A stretch of 64,000 nt of DNA from SIG607 sp036307305 (GTDB lineage Bacteria > Bacillota > Clostridia > Oscillospirales > Acutalibacteraceae). Position numbers and translations under genes: made by a program. The DNA lies in assembly GCA_036307305.1 (NCBI GenBank), contig JAXJXV010000014.1, forward strand, positions 62,001-126,000. The letters run 5' to 3'. The notes below the pieces were generated by a model that saw nothing but the letters and a program-made list of their open reading frames with translations, was not told the origin of the DNA and searched no databases. Position 1 is the stretch's first letter. Each line of letters opens with the position of its first letter. This document shows positions 34,231-41,906 of this stretch, piece by piece.

Positions 34231-34965
34231 TTATAGTATTTTACTTTTTGTATTCAAGCCTTCAAAGCTTTCATTAAAAACAGCAATATCAATATCGTCG
34301 ATGTTACAAAGTCTGTGTAGTGATGTTTTGTTGAATTTCTCATTATCACATAAAAACACAGATTTTTTTGATGATTCAATCATTAACATTCGTACATAGT
34401 TTTCTTCTTCAGTAGAATCGGAAATATCACCATTTATATTAAGTGATTGCGAGGAAAAAAACAGAATATCGGCCTTTATATTCGAAAGCGTTTTGTATGT
34501 TTCTGTTCCTGAAAGAACAACCGAATCATTTATTGCATGCCCACCAATACAATATGTGTTTATACCTAATTCGATAGCCCTTAATGCGGTTGATAGATTG
34601 TTAGTAAATATTGTGATGGAACTAAATTTAGCTATGTAAGGCAACATAAACGTTGCTGTGCTTGAACTGTCAAGAATAATGTTTTGCCCTTCTTTTAAAA
34701 GAGTAGATGCTTTTTGCGCAATAATTCTTTTTTGTTTAATATTTTTGTGCGACCTATCGTGAAAACTTGCAACACCTTTTATCGGATTTGGCATAGAAAC
34801 GCCACCGTGTGTGCGCTGGGCAAGACCATTATTTTGAAGGTATGTTAAATCTCTGCGAATGCTTGAGGGAGAAGTAAAGGTTAGTTGGGAAAGTTCGTTA
34901 ACAGTTATAAAGGTCCGCTCATTTAAAATATTTAAAATTTGTTCTTGTCTATTTGTTATGCTCAT
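34231..34965 (-). CDS. DeoR/GlpR-family transcriptional regulator
   Basis: The 244-residue protein has an N-terminal DeoR winged helix (RQEQILNILNERTFITVNEL ... SPSSIRRDLTYLQNNGLAQRTHGG) and a C-terminal sugar-phosphate sensing domain with the DSSSTATFMLPYI loop. DeoR repressors bind phosphosugars. It is divergent from araD-araM with 113 bp between them, and candidate operator half-sites GCGCGTTTAT and GCTCGTTTAT lie in that gap. It is paralogous to the regulator at 39738. Confidence 0.92.
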   Translation of the reverse strand: MSITNRQEQILNILNERTFITVNELSQLTFTSPSSIRRDLTYLQNNGLAQRTHGGVSMPNPIKGVASFHDRSHKNIKQKRIIAQKASTLLKEGQNIILDSSSTATFMLPYIAKFSSITIFTNNLSTALRAIELGINTYCIGGHAINDSVVLSGTETYKTLSNIKADILFFSSQSLNINGDISDSTEEENYVRMLMIESSKKSVFLCDNEKFNKTSLHRLCNIDDIDIAVFNESFEGLNTKSKIL

Positions 34966-34980
34966 TTTAACCCTTCTTTT

Positions 34981-35037
34981 GCGCGTTTATCAATTATAAC
35001 GCCATATATTGCTCGTTTATGAGCACTGTAATATAAT
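34981..35037 (+). promoter_or_regulatory. araD promoter with candidate DeoR operator
   Basis: TTGCTC (35009-35014) and TATAAT (35032-35037) are 17 bp apart. The dyad TGCTCGTTTATGAGCA at 35010-35025 overlaps the -35 box, and a related half-site, GCGCGTTTAT, lies 30 bp upstream. The TCGTTTAT core is similar to known GlpR-type operators. Confidence 0.6.
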
Positions 35038-35078
35038 TATACATATAAAACATTAAAATGTCAAATGGGGGAAAAGTT

Positions 35079-35771
35079 ATGTTAGAAGCAATGAAAGAAC
35101 GCGTGTATAAAGCAAATGTTTTGCTCAAAAGCAGCGGACTTGTTGTACTTACTTGGGGTAATGTTTCAGAAATTGACCGAGAAAAGGGATACATAGTTAT
35201 AAAGCCGTCGGGCGTTAGTTATGATACTATGACGGCGGACGATATGGTTGTTGTGGATATGGAAGGAAATGTGGTTGAAGGCAAACTCAATCCTTCTTCA
35301 GATTTGCCGACACATATTGAATTATATAAGGCTTTTCCCGAAATAGGCGGTATAACTCACACCCATTCAAGATGGGCAACCATATTTGCACAGGCGGGTA
35401 AATCCGTAAAGGCACTTGGCACCACTCATGCAGATACATTTTATGGCGATGTTTCTTGCACAAGAAAGCTTACACCCCAAGAAATAACAGGGGAATATGA
35501 AAAAGAAACGGGAACTGTTATTATCGAAGCATTTAAAGGTATTGACCCGTTAAGCATTCCTGCTGTTTTAGTGAATTCTCACGGACCTTTTACTTGGGGC
35601 GCTAATGCTGCAAAATCGGTTGAAAATGCGATAATTCTTGAAGAGACTGCTATGATGGCATGGCACACTATGAAACTTAATGAAAATACAGAAATTCAGC
35701 AAGAACTGCTTGACAAACATTATCTCAGAAAACACGGCAAAAACGCTTATTACGGTCAAAAGGAGAAATAA
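35079..35771 (+). CDS. araD: L-ribulose-5-phosphate 4-epimerase (class II aldolase family)
   Basis: The start is the ATG behind GGGGGAAAAG (MLEAMKERV), giving 230 residues. It has the AraD hallmarks: GNVSEIDRE, KPSGVSY, the zinc histidines in THTHSRWATIFAQA and the GTTHADTFYGDV block. It converts L-ribulose-5-P to D-xylulose-5-P. The neighbouring AraM-like gene, 1 bp away, is also the partner of araD in the B. subtilis arabinose operon. araA and araB are absent here, so it may serve another pentose or ascorbate-type pathway. Confidence 0.9.
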   Translation: MLEAMKERVYKANVLLKSSGLVVLTWGNVSEIDREKGYIVIKPSGVSYDTMTADDMVVVDMEGNVVEGKLNPSSDLPTHIELYKAFPEIGGITHTHSRWATIFAQAGKSVKALGTTHADTFYGDVSCTRKLTPQEITGEYEKETGTVIIEAFKGIDPLSIPAVLVNSHGPFTWGANAAKSVENAIILEETAMMAWHTMKLNENTEIQQELLDKHYLRKHGKNAYYGQKEK

Positions 35772-35772
35772 A

Positions 35773-37011
35773 ATGGTAATTGATAGTTTGAAATATAATG
35801 GTCTTTGTTCTTGCGGTAGAGAACATAAAATGGAAACAGTTTTTTCGGTTGTTGAAAACGGATGTCTTAAAGATGTAAACCGATATATGAAGGAATACAA
35901 TTTTCAGGGTTATACTGTGGCGGTATATGATGAAAACACGTATAAAGCTACGGCGGATAGACATCCTGACACAGATTTGGAAATTATCTTAAATCCTCAT
36001 AATTTACACGCCAATGAACACGGCGTTGAATTACTTTTAAAACAGTTGCCACAGAATACGCAAGTTTTAATAGCGGTAGGCTCGGGAACTATTCACGATA
36101 TTGTAAGATACTGCGCTTATAAAAAAGGTATTGATTTTGTTTCTTGTCCAACAGCTGCGAGTGTTGACGGCTTTTGTTCATCTGTTGCAGCGATGACTTG
36201 GAATGGCTGCAAGAAAACATTGACAGCGGTAGCACCAAAAATTGTGATTGCTGATATTGATGTTATAAAAAATGCTCCGATTCGCTTGGCTAAATCGGGA
36301 TTCGGCGATATTGTTGGAAAATATGTAGCTCTAACCGATTGGAAAATATCAAATATTATTAAAAATGAATTTTATTGTGAAAGAATTGCCCAAATGACTT
36401 TAGAGGCGACCGAGGCGGTTGTTGAGTCCGCAAGTGGAATTCTTAAGGGAAACGAATCGTCCTTTGCTAATTTGATGTACGGATTGTTGCTGTCTGGTCT
36501 TGCAATGCAAATGATGGGCAATTCAAGACCTGCGTCAGGTGCTGAACACCATATATCACATATAATAGAAATGGAGCCGATTGGGCTTAATGTTCACTCC
36601 GATGCCCTTCACGGTGAAAAGGTTGGTGTGGGTACACTTTTAGCCATAGCAGAATACCAAAGAATATGTAATTGTTTGGATGTTCGCTTCAGAGATTACG
36701 AAACATATAATGCTGATTTTTTATTTGCAATTTTCGGCGAAGTGATGTCTAAAGAAATTTTGTCAGAAAACGAAAATGATGTTGCAACGGGTATTACGGC
36801 AAAACTTTTAAGAAACAACTGGAAAAAAATATCCGTTGAGGTGAATAAATTACCGAATATAAAATGGATGGAATCTTTGTATTTCGATTTGGATGTGAAA
36901 TCCAAACTTTCTCATATTGGTGTCGACGATGAAAAAGCACAAGAAATATTAAATTGTTCACCAACCGTGCGAAACAGATTGACCCTAATGCGACTTAGAA
37001 AATGTTTGTGA
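35773..37011 (+). CDS. sn-glycerol-1-phosphate dehydrogenase, AraM/EgsA family
   Basis: The start is the ATG after AGGAGAAATAAA, giving 412 residues. An N-terminal CSCGREH motif is followed by the NAD-binding AVGSGTIHDIVR block, SCPTAASVDGF, SGFGDIVGKY and the metal-binding GNSRPASGAEHHISH. B. subtilis AraM reduces dihydroxyacetone phosphate to glycerol-1-phosphate with Ni2+. It is co-transcribed with araD (1 bp gap). A second, divergent copy lies at 40583. Confidence 0.9.
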   Translation: MVIDSLKYNGLCSCGREHKMETVFSVVENGCLKDVNRYMKEYNFQGYTVAVYDENTYKATADRHPDTDLEIILNPHNLHANEHGVELLLKQLPQNTQVLIAVGSGTIHDIVRYCAYKKGIDFVSCPTAASVDGFCSSVAAMTWNGCKKTLTAVAPKIVIADIDVIKNAPIRLAKSGFGDIVGKYVALTDWKISNIIKNEFYCERIAQMTLEATEAVVESASGILKGNESSFANLMYGLLLSGLAMQMMGNSRPASGAEHHISHIIEMEPIGLNVHSDALHGEKVGVGTLLAIAEYQRICNCLDVRFRDYETYNADFLFAIFGEVMSKEILSENENDVATGITAKLLRNNWKKISVEVNKLPNIKWMESLYFDLDVKSKLSHIGVDDEKAQEILNCSPTVRNRLTLMRLRKCL

Positions 37012-37014
37012 TTT

Positions 37015-37033
37015 GTTGGTCCTATTATAACAC
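37015..37033 (+). repeat. Isolated copy of the element right-arm motif
   Basis: GTTGGTCCTATTATAACAC matches GTTGGTCCTATATTGACAC at 37138 in 16 of 19 positions, but is not followed by spoIVB sequence. It begins 3 bp after the araM-like stop and may be a decayed att arm. Confidence 0.45.
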
Positions 37034-37062
37034 GTATAGACAAATATAGAATTCCCATCATA

Positions 37063-37100
37063 CAAAGAAATTGCACCTAATCGCTGCGATTTCTTTGTGT
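37063..37100 (+). terminator. Terminator after the araM-like gene
   Basis: CAAAGAAATTGC and GCGATTTCTTTG pair (one G-T) around an 11-base loop, followed by TGTTTTA. Confidence 0.6.
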
Positions 37101-37137
37101 TTTATGGAAGAATTTGAAAAAATCGGTGTAAAAAGAT

Positions 37138-37171
37138 GTTGGTCCTATATTGACACACTCGTGTCGGGCAG
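37138..37171 (+). other. Putative attR between segments B and C
   Basis: The GTTGGTCCTAT motif and the 22-bp block identical to 34021-34042 run into the GSP codons of spoIVB copy 3. The TGTC core lies at 37162-37165. Confidence 0.6.
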
Positions 37172-37316
37172 TCCGATTATCCAAAACGGAAAACTTGTCG
37201 GCGCCGTAACCCACGTCCTTGTCGACGACCCTACCAAAGGCTACGGCATCTTTGCCGAAAATATGCTCGAAACCGCGCAAAACGTTTCTGAACAACAATT
37301 AAAAGATGCATCATAA
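37150..37316 (+). pseudogene. Displaced spoIVB 3' end, copy 3
   Basis: In frame it gives DTLVSGSPIIQNGKLVGAV and runs to EQQLKDAS and TAA. It is richer in G and C at third positions than copy 1 and is close to copy 4 in sequence. No start or upstream protease domain is present. A terminator follows. Confidence 0.85.
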
Positions 37317-37355
37317 CAAAAAGCTGTGCAAGAAATAATTCTGCACAGCTTTTTA
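37317..37355. terminator. Bidirectional terminator behind spoIVB copy 3
   Basis: AAAAAGCTGTGCA and TGCACAGCTTTTT form a strong stem with T runs on both sides, between convergent genes. Confidence 0.85.
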
Positions 37356-37369
37356 CTATAATATTAAAT

Positions 37370-38608
37370 TTATACTTTGTTACCTAAAAAATCTACCCAG
37401 AGTTTTTTATCAGCGTCAATGCAAACCAGCATCTTGTTGAGGTCGGTATCAAAAATTTGTTGACCTAATGATGGATAATATGTATTTCTTTCGGAGGTTG
37501 AGCAAACGGTTTTGTGGCAGTTATTTATAGTTTTAATTTTGCTGCCAGAACCATTACTTTCCCATAGTTTAAAATTAACATCATTTATAGCACACCACGC
37601 AGGTTGAGCGGTAAATTCAATTTTTCCGCACCAAGAACCCGGGATTTCCTCTTTCATTAAATCTCCTAGTTTGCCACCCGGTGTTTGCCCTGCGAGACGT
37701 TCAATGTTAAAGCCGATTAGAAGTATTTCTTGATTACCAATTATTCTTTCACTATTAGCATTGTGATCGCCACACCATTTGCCAAAATAAGGAAGATTTA
37801 TATTGCGTTCATCCAGACAATTTATAAGTGTTATAGGATGATTACTACCGTTGTTTGTTTCATAATTGCCAAACGTAAAACCGTAATTACCAATTGTAGC
37901 CCCGCAGTTTACACAAACAACGTGCTCACCGCCTACTTGTATACCCTCATCAAAACCCCATGCCTGAACGTTGGTATAATTGCTGTAATCGTAGTTGCTA
38001 CCATCTGTCATTGTAAGACCAATACATCCTTTTGCAGGGATTGGGGGAGGAGTTCCAAGCCCTACGTTGCTATCTGGCGAAATACTGTCACCATATGAAA
38101 TAAGAGATATATTTTTAACATCAACACGGTCTGTTCTTCGTAAATCAACGCAGCGTATGGGATGACTGTTATTTGCAAGAACAACCGCTATATTTTCCAT
38201 ATTAAGCGAAGAACCGTTTTGCATACCGCTATATGTCCATGCGCCTCTTATAACATCTACTGATTCAGTAGTTATGGTATTTAGTGCATCATTAGATACA
38301 TAAAAAACAACACCATTATCATATTTTTTTTGACAACCGTATTCGTGATTTTGTCCTATTATCTTAATTTCTCTGTGGGCATTAGGGATACAGATAGCTG
38401 ATAATGGACCGTAATCTTTGTGATTATGAAATGCATCAATTATATATTTACCATTAAGAATGTATAGGTTTTTATCCTGTTCAATACACAAATTAATCGC
38501 TTTTTGAATAATTAATTCGTCATTTTTTCCTGAGCATACGAAATGGGCTTTGGATTTATGTTCCTCTGCACTATTGCTAGCAGCTATATAAATGTAACCA
38601 AAATTCAT
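37370..38608 (-). CDS. Parallel beta-helix (pectin-lyase-like) protein
   Basis: The 412-residue protein has no signal peptide. The N-terminal block AHFVCSGKNDELIIQKAINL followed by NGKYIIDAF is the usual start of right-handed beta-helix proteins. Later strands repeat short valine/isoleucine/asparagine-rich turns. The last 35 residues (YYPSLGQQIFDTDLNKML...WVDFLGN) resemble small C-terminal domains seen on phage tail proteins and surface beta-helix proteins. A carbohydrate lyase or binding role is possible but not shown. It is divergent from the AraC gene. Confidence 0.68.
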   Translation of the reverse strand: MNFGYIYIAASNSAEEHKSKAHFVCSGKNDELIIQKAINLCIEQDKNLYILNGKYIIDAFHNHKDYGPLSAICIPNAHREIKIIGQNHEYGCQKKYDNGVVFYVSNDALNTITTESVDVIRGAWTYSGMQNGSSLNMENIAVVLANNSHPIRCVDLRRTDRVDVKNISLISYGDSISPDSNVGLGTPPPIPAKGCIGLTMTDGSNYDYSNYTNVQAWGFDEGIQVGGEHVVCVNCGATIGNYGFTFGNYETNNGSNHPITLINCLDERNINLPYFGKWCGDHNANSERIIGNQEILLIGFNIERLAGQTPGGKLGDLMKEEIPGSWCGKIEFTAQPAWCAINDVNFKLWESNGSGSKIKTINNCHKTVCSTSERNTYYPSLGQQIFDTDLNKMLVCIDADKKLWVDFLGNKV

Positions 38609-38723
38609 ATTATTACCTCCTAAAAATTTATTTGTATTATATCACAAAAAAATAATTTTTGTATTGCAAAAAACGCGTTATATATAGTAAAATAATAATA
38701 AACACTTTTTAAGGGGTGACTTT

Positions 38724-39527
38724 ATGACTTTTGACCATGTTGTGTCTTACGATAATTCTTCATTATTACGTATAAATAATATTGGTTGCAGTGATGACCC
38801 TCAAAATAACCGTTTTGGCCCTGGTATGCGAGATATTTGGTTAATTCACTATGTTACTAAGGGTAAAGGTTATTTTAATGGTCATATTGTAAATGCAGGG
38901 CAGGGTTTTTTAATTAATCGCAGGCAATTCGAAAATTATTTCCCAGATAAAATTGAACCTTGGGAATTTTTGTGGATTACCAGCGATGATGACAGTATAA
39001 AATATTTTTTTGACCAATACGATGTTGATGAAAAAACACAAATATTTAATTATGATTTCACTTTTGTTATTAAAAATATAATGCATTATATTAAAGAAAA
39101 TCATAATAAAATTTTAAAAAATGAAGAAATTTTAGAGATATTTTTACATATTTTTAATTATCATAATAATCAAAAAGTTAAAAACAAATCAAATGCAGAC
39201 AGGTATATAGATTTTTTTGTTAACTATATTAAAACTCATTTGCACAATCAGTTAAAAATTAAAGCAATTTCAGAGATTATAGGCGTTAGTTCAACATATT
39301 TATTTCAAATTTTCAAAAACAAATTTGATATATCTCCAAAGCAATACATATCAAATTTAAAACTTCATACCGCAAAGAATCTCCTTATGCATTCTAATTT
39401 ATCAATAACTGAAATTTCTAATTCTGTAGGGTTTAGCGATGTGCTTGTTTTTTCTAGATTTTTTCACTCAAAAGAAGGTATATCTCCCACAGAATACAGA
39501 AACCAATCACAAAAAAGTATGTCATAA
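38724..39527 (+). CDS. AraC-family transcriptional regulator
   Basis: The 267-residue protein has an N-terminal cupin-like sensing domain (VTKGKGYFNGHIVNAGQGFL) and a C-terminal double HTH (LKIKAISEIIGVSSTYLFQIFKNKF ... SITEISNSVGFSDVLVFSRFF). It probably controls the divergent beta-helix gene 115 bp away. The coding sequence is very AT-rich. GGGG precedes the ATG. Its stop lies 4 bp before the right-arm motif that leads into spoIVB copy 4. Confidence 0.88.
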   Translation: MTFDHVVSYDNSSLLRINNIGCSDDPQNNRFGPGMRDIWLIHYVTKGKGYFNGHIVNAGQGFLINRRQFENYFPDKIEPWEFLWITSDDDSIKYFFDQYDVDEKTQIFNYDFTFVIKNIMHYIKENHNKILKNEEILEIFLHIFNYHNNQKVKNKSNADRYIDFFVNYIKTHLHNQLKIKAISEIIGVSSTYLFQIFKNKFDISPKQYISNLKLHTAKNLLMHSNLSITEISNSVGFSDVLVFSRFFHSKEGISPTEYRNQSQKSMS

Positions 39528-39530
39528 CTT

Positions 39531-39549
39531 GTTGGTACTATATAGATAA
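39531..39549 (+). repeat. Diverged right-arm motif at spoIVB copy 4
   Basis: GTTGGTACTATATAGATAA matches the arm at 37138 over its first 11 bases except one. It precedes spoIVB copy 4 at the same spacing, but the 22-bp block is diverged. Confidence 0.5.
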
Positions 39550-39712
39550 GCTAGTGAGTAGCAGTCCTATTTTGCAAAACGGCAAGCTGATTGGCGCCGT
39601 AACCCACATCCTTGTCGACGACCCTACCAAAGGTTACGGTATATTTGCAGAGAATATGTTAGAAACTGCGCAAAACGTGGCGGAAAGTAGTGAAATTAAA
39701 AATGCATCATAA
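39547..39712 (+). pseudogene. Displaced spoIVB 3' end, copy 4 (probably the oldest)
   Basis: In frame it gives DKLVSSSPILQNGKLIGAV and ends SEIKNAS TAA. It is nearly identical to copy 3 in the middle. As the copy furthest from the 5' part it is the best candidate for the ancestral chromosomal end, or for a fourth cargo unit whose right edge I cannot find. Confidence 0.82.
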
Positions 39713-39741
39713 AAAAAAGGAGGTTACTCCTCCTTTTTTAT
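39713..39741. terminator. Bidirectional terminator behind spoIVB copy 4
   Basis: AAAAAAGGAGG and CCTCCTTTTTT form a stem with a short loop, between convergent spoIVB tail and deoR. Confidence 0.88.
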
Positions 39742-40436
39742 ATATCGCTGATAACAGATGTGACATCACAAGTGTTACAGAGTGTGTTTAAATATTTTTT
39801 GTTGAATTTTGATTTATCGCAAAGCAGAAATGTTTGTTTTGAGTTTTTTATCATAATTCTTCTGATTGAGTTTTCCAATATTGAGTTATCTGTAGCCAGA
39901 CCATCTTCTGTAATACCTCTGCAAGAAAAAAATGCAATATCGGCGTTGTATCTATTTAAAACATCTTCGGCATCGGTTCCTACGTAGCAAAAAGACTCTA
40001 AAGTAATTTCTCCGCCTGTACAAATAGTTCTAATACCCATTGATGCTGCTTCCAAAGCGGTCTTTGCGCCATTTGTTATAACAAAAATATTTTTAAAATT
40101 TACAAGGTGTGGCAAAATGTGAAAAGCAGTTGTCGAAGAGTCAAGCATTATAACGTCTCCATCTTTTATTTTCTCCGTTGCTTTGAGTGCAATTTCTTTT
40201 TTTGCTTCGCTTTGTTCAAGGTCACGTATGAATAAAGGTATTCTTTGGTCAGGAGACTTTTTAGATAATTGAACAATTCCTCTGTTGCAAATCACAAGTT
40301 CTTTTTTCTTCATAACTGAAATATCTCTTCTGACAGTTGGTTCACTGATGAATAATTTTTCGGAAAGCTCACGTATGCTATGCGACCTTTGAGCAAGAAG
40401 ATTTATATAATGAGCCTCGCGGTGATATATTGACAT
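39738..40436 (-). CDS. DeoR/GlpR-family transcriptional regulator (second copy)
   Basis: The 232-residue protein has the DeoR HTH (SIRELSEKLFISEPTVRRDISVMKKKELVICNRG) and sugar-phosphate sensor domain with MLDSSTTAFHILPHL. It is a paralogue of the regulator at 34231, with the same position: first gene after a spoIVB tail, on the - strand, divergent from an AraM-like dehydrogenase. It probably represses the 40583 operon. Confidence 0.91.
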   Translation of the reverse strand: MSIYHREAHYINLLAQRSHSIRELSEKLFISEPTVRRDISVMKKKELVICNRGIVQLSKKSPDQRIPLFIRDLEQSEAKKEIALKATEKIKDGDVIMLDSSTTAFHILPHLVNFKNIFVITNGAKTALEAASMGIRTICTGGEITLESFCYVGTDAEDVLNRYNADIAFFSCRGITEDGLATDNSILENSIRRIMIKNSKQTFLLCDKSKFNKKYLNTLCNTCDVTSVISDI

Positions 40437-40582
40437 ATTGACACCTCTTAAAATTCAAATAATGATTATTATGTTCAATATTATAATCAATTTATGAGTT
40501 AATTGTCAATATAATTGTTAAATATTGAAATTTTTATATTGAAATGTATAATAAGGTAGTAATGTATAAAGGGGTGTGGAAA

Positions 40583-41890
40583 TTGTTTGAAAAATTAAAT
40601 AAAAATAATTGCAGATGTGGAAAGGCGCATACCTTTACTTCAAAAATTGTGATAGAGAACGGAGCAATAAACAGATTGCCTGATATTCTTGAACAATTAA
40701 ACTACAAAAGTGCATTTGTTATTGCTGATAAAAATACATATTCTGCTGCGGGCGAAAAGGTAATTGATGTTTTAGAATCAGCAGGCATTAAAACAAAAAA
40801 ATATATTTATTCTAAAGAAAACCTTGAGCCTGACGAAACTAATGTAGGCCTTGCTGTTATGAATTTCGATCCTGCTTATGATGTTGTAATCGGTGTAGGT
40901 TCAGGTGTTATAAATGATATAAGCAAGATAGTTGCCAATGTTTCGGGCAAAAAATACATAATTGTCGGTACAGCTCCTTCTATGGACGGATATGCATCTG
41001 CCACTTCTTCTATGACGATGGAAGGACTTAAGATTTCGCTTAATAGCAAGTGCGCAGATATTATTATTGGTGATATCGATGTTCTTTGTAATGCACCCAT
41101 AAAAATGATGATATCGGGACTTGGAGATATGCTTGCTAAATATGTTTCAATTTGTGAATGGCGTATTTCTAATCTGATAAACGGAGAATATTACTGCGAG
41201 GATATAGCAAATCTGGTGAGAGATTCACTTAAAAAGTGTGTGGATAATGCAGAAGGTTTATTAAATAAAGATGAAGGTGCAGTTAAATCTGTATTTGAAG
41301 GGCTTATAAATTGCGGTGCCGCAATGAAATTTGCAGGACTTTCACGCCCAGCATCTGGAATAGAACATTATTTATCTCATATCTGGGATATGCGCGGAGT
41401 TGAGTTCGGAACAAGTGTAGAGTTCCACGGCATTCAATGTGCAGTGGGTACGTTGATAGCGATAAAGCTTTATAAAAAGATAATAAACATTACACCTGAC
41501 AAAGAAAAGGCTTTAAAATATGTTAAGAACTTTGATTTTGTTCTGTGGAGTGAACAGTTAAGAGAATTTCTCGGGAAGGGCTGTGAAAGTATGATAGCCC
41601 TCGAAGAAAAAGAGCAAAAATATAATGTTGAAAGCCATAAACAACGTCTTGATATAATTTTAGATAAATGGAATGAAATTATAAAAATCATTGAAGAAGA
41701 GTTGCCGGAAATTTCATTTTTGGAAGATTTATTCGATAATGTGGGAATTCCTAAAACTATGAAAGAAATTGGCATTGATGATGAAAATTTGCCTATGACT
41801 TTTAAATCTGCAAAGGATATTAGGGATAAGTATGTTTTACCTAGACTTTGTTGGGATTTAGGAATAATTGATGAAATTTTGGAAAGTTAA
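40583..41890 (+). CDS. Glycerol-1-phosphate dehydrogenase-like protein, AraM/EgsA family (second copy)
   Basis: A TTG start at 40583, 7 bases after GGGG, is chosen because it gives an N-terminus (MFEKLNKNNCRCGKAH) equivalent to the paralogue's; ATGs at 40544 and 40562 lack ribosome sites. The protein has about 435 residues. GVGSGVINDISK, GTAPSMDGYAS, SGLGDMLAKY and LSRPASGIEHYLSH give NAD and metal binding. The paralogue has EHHISH where this one has EHYLSH. The substrate may differ. It is followed 16 bp later by the FAD oxidoreductase. Confidence 0.85.
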   Translation: MFEKLNKNNCRCGKAHTFTSKIVIENGAINRLPDILEQLNYKSAFVIADKNTYSAAGEKVIDVLESAGIKTKKYIYSKENLEPDETNVGLAVMNFDPAYDVVIGVGSGVINDISKIVANVSGKKYIIVGTAPSMDGYASATSSMTMEGLKISLNSKCADIIIGDIDVLCNAPIKMMISGLGDMLAKYVSICEWRISNLINGEYYCEDIANLVRDSLKKCVDNAEGLLNKDEGAVKSVFEGLINCGAAMKFAGLSRPASGIEHYLSHIWDMRGVEFGTSVEFHGIQCAVGTLIAIKLYKKIINITPDKEKALKYVKNFDFVLWSEQLREFLGKGCESMIALEEKEQKYNVESHKQRLDIILDKWNEIIKIIEEELPEISFLEDLFDNVGIPKTMKEIGIDDENLPMTFKSAKDIRDKYVLPRLCWDLGIIDEILES

Positions 41891-41906
41891 AAGGAGATAA
41901 CGGTAA

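Larger units (their letters stand above)
34037..37165 (+). mobile_element. Cargo segment B of the spoIVB array
   Basis: The segment between TGTC cores of spoIVB copies 2 and 3, about 3.1 kb: spoIVB tail, deoR, araD, araM-like gene, right arm. It has the same ends as element A but no recombinase, so it would need the enzyme in trans or has lost its own. Confidence 0.5.
37166..39558 (+). mobile_element. Cargo segment C of the spoIVB array
   Basis: The segment between spoIVB copies 3 and 4, about 2.4 kb, with spoIVB tail, beta-helix gene, AraC regulator and right arm. The copy 4 side is diverged and lacks the TGTC core, so this boundary is less sure. Confidence 0.45.

Noticed and set aside
37071..37316. 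An 81-residue open frame ending in the spoIVB tail, as a real gene
   Set aside because: Its first part lies in non-coding right-arm and terminator sequence with no ribosome site. Only the spoIVB-derived part is meaningful, so it is listed as a relic.
22944..39741. A sporulation-excised intervening element (skin-like) that breaks spoIVB
   Set aside because: spoIVB has a full open frame ending in a complete tail next to the recombinase, so integration has not disrupted it. Regulated excision is not needed to make SpoIVB.
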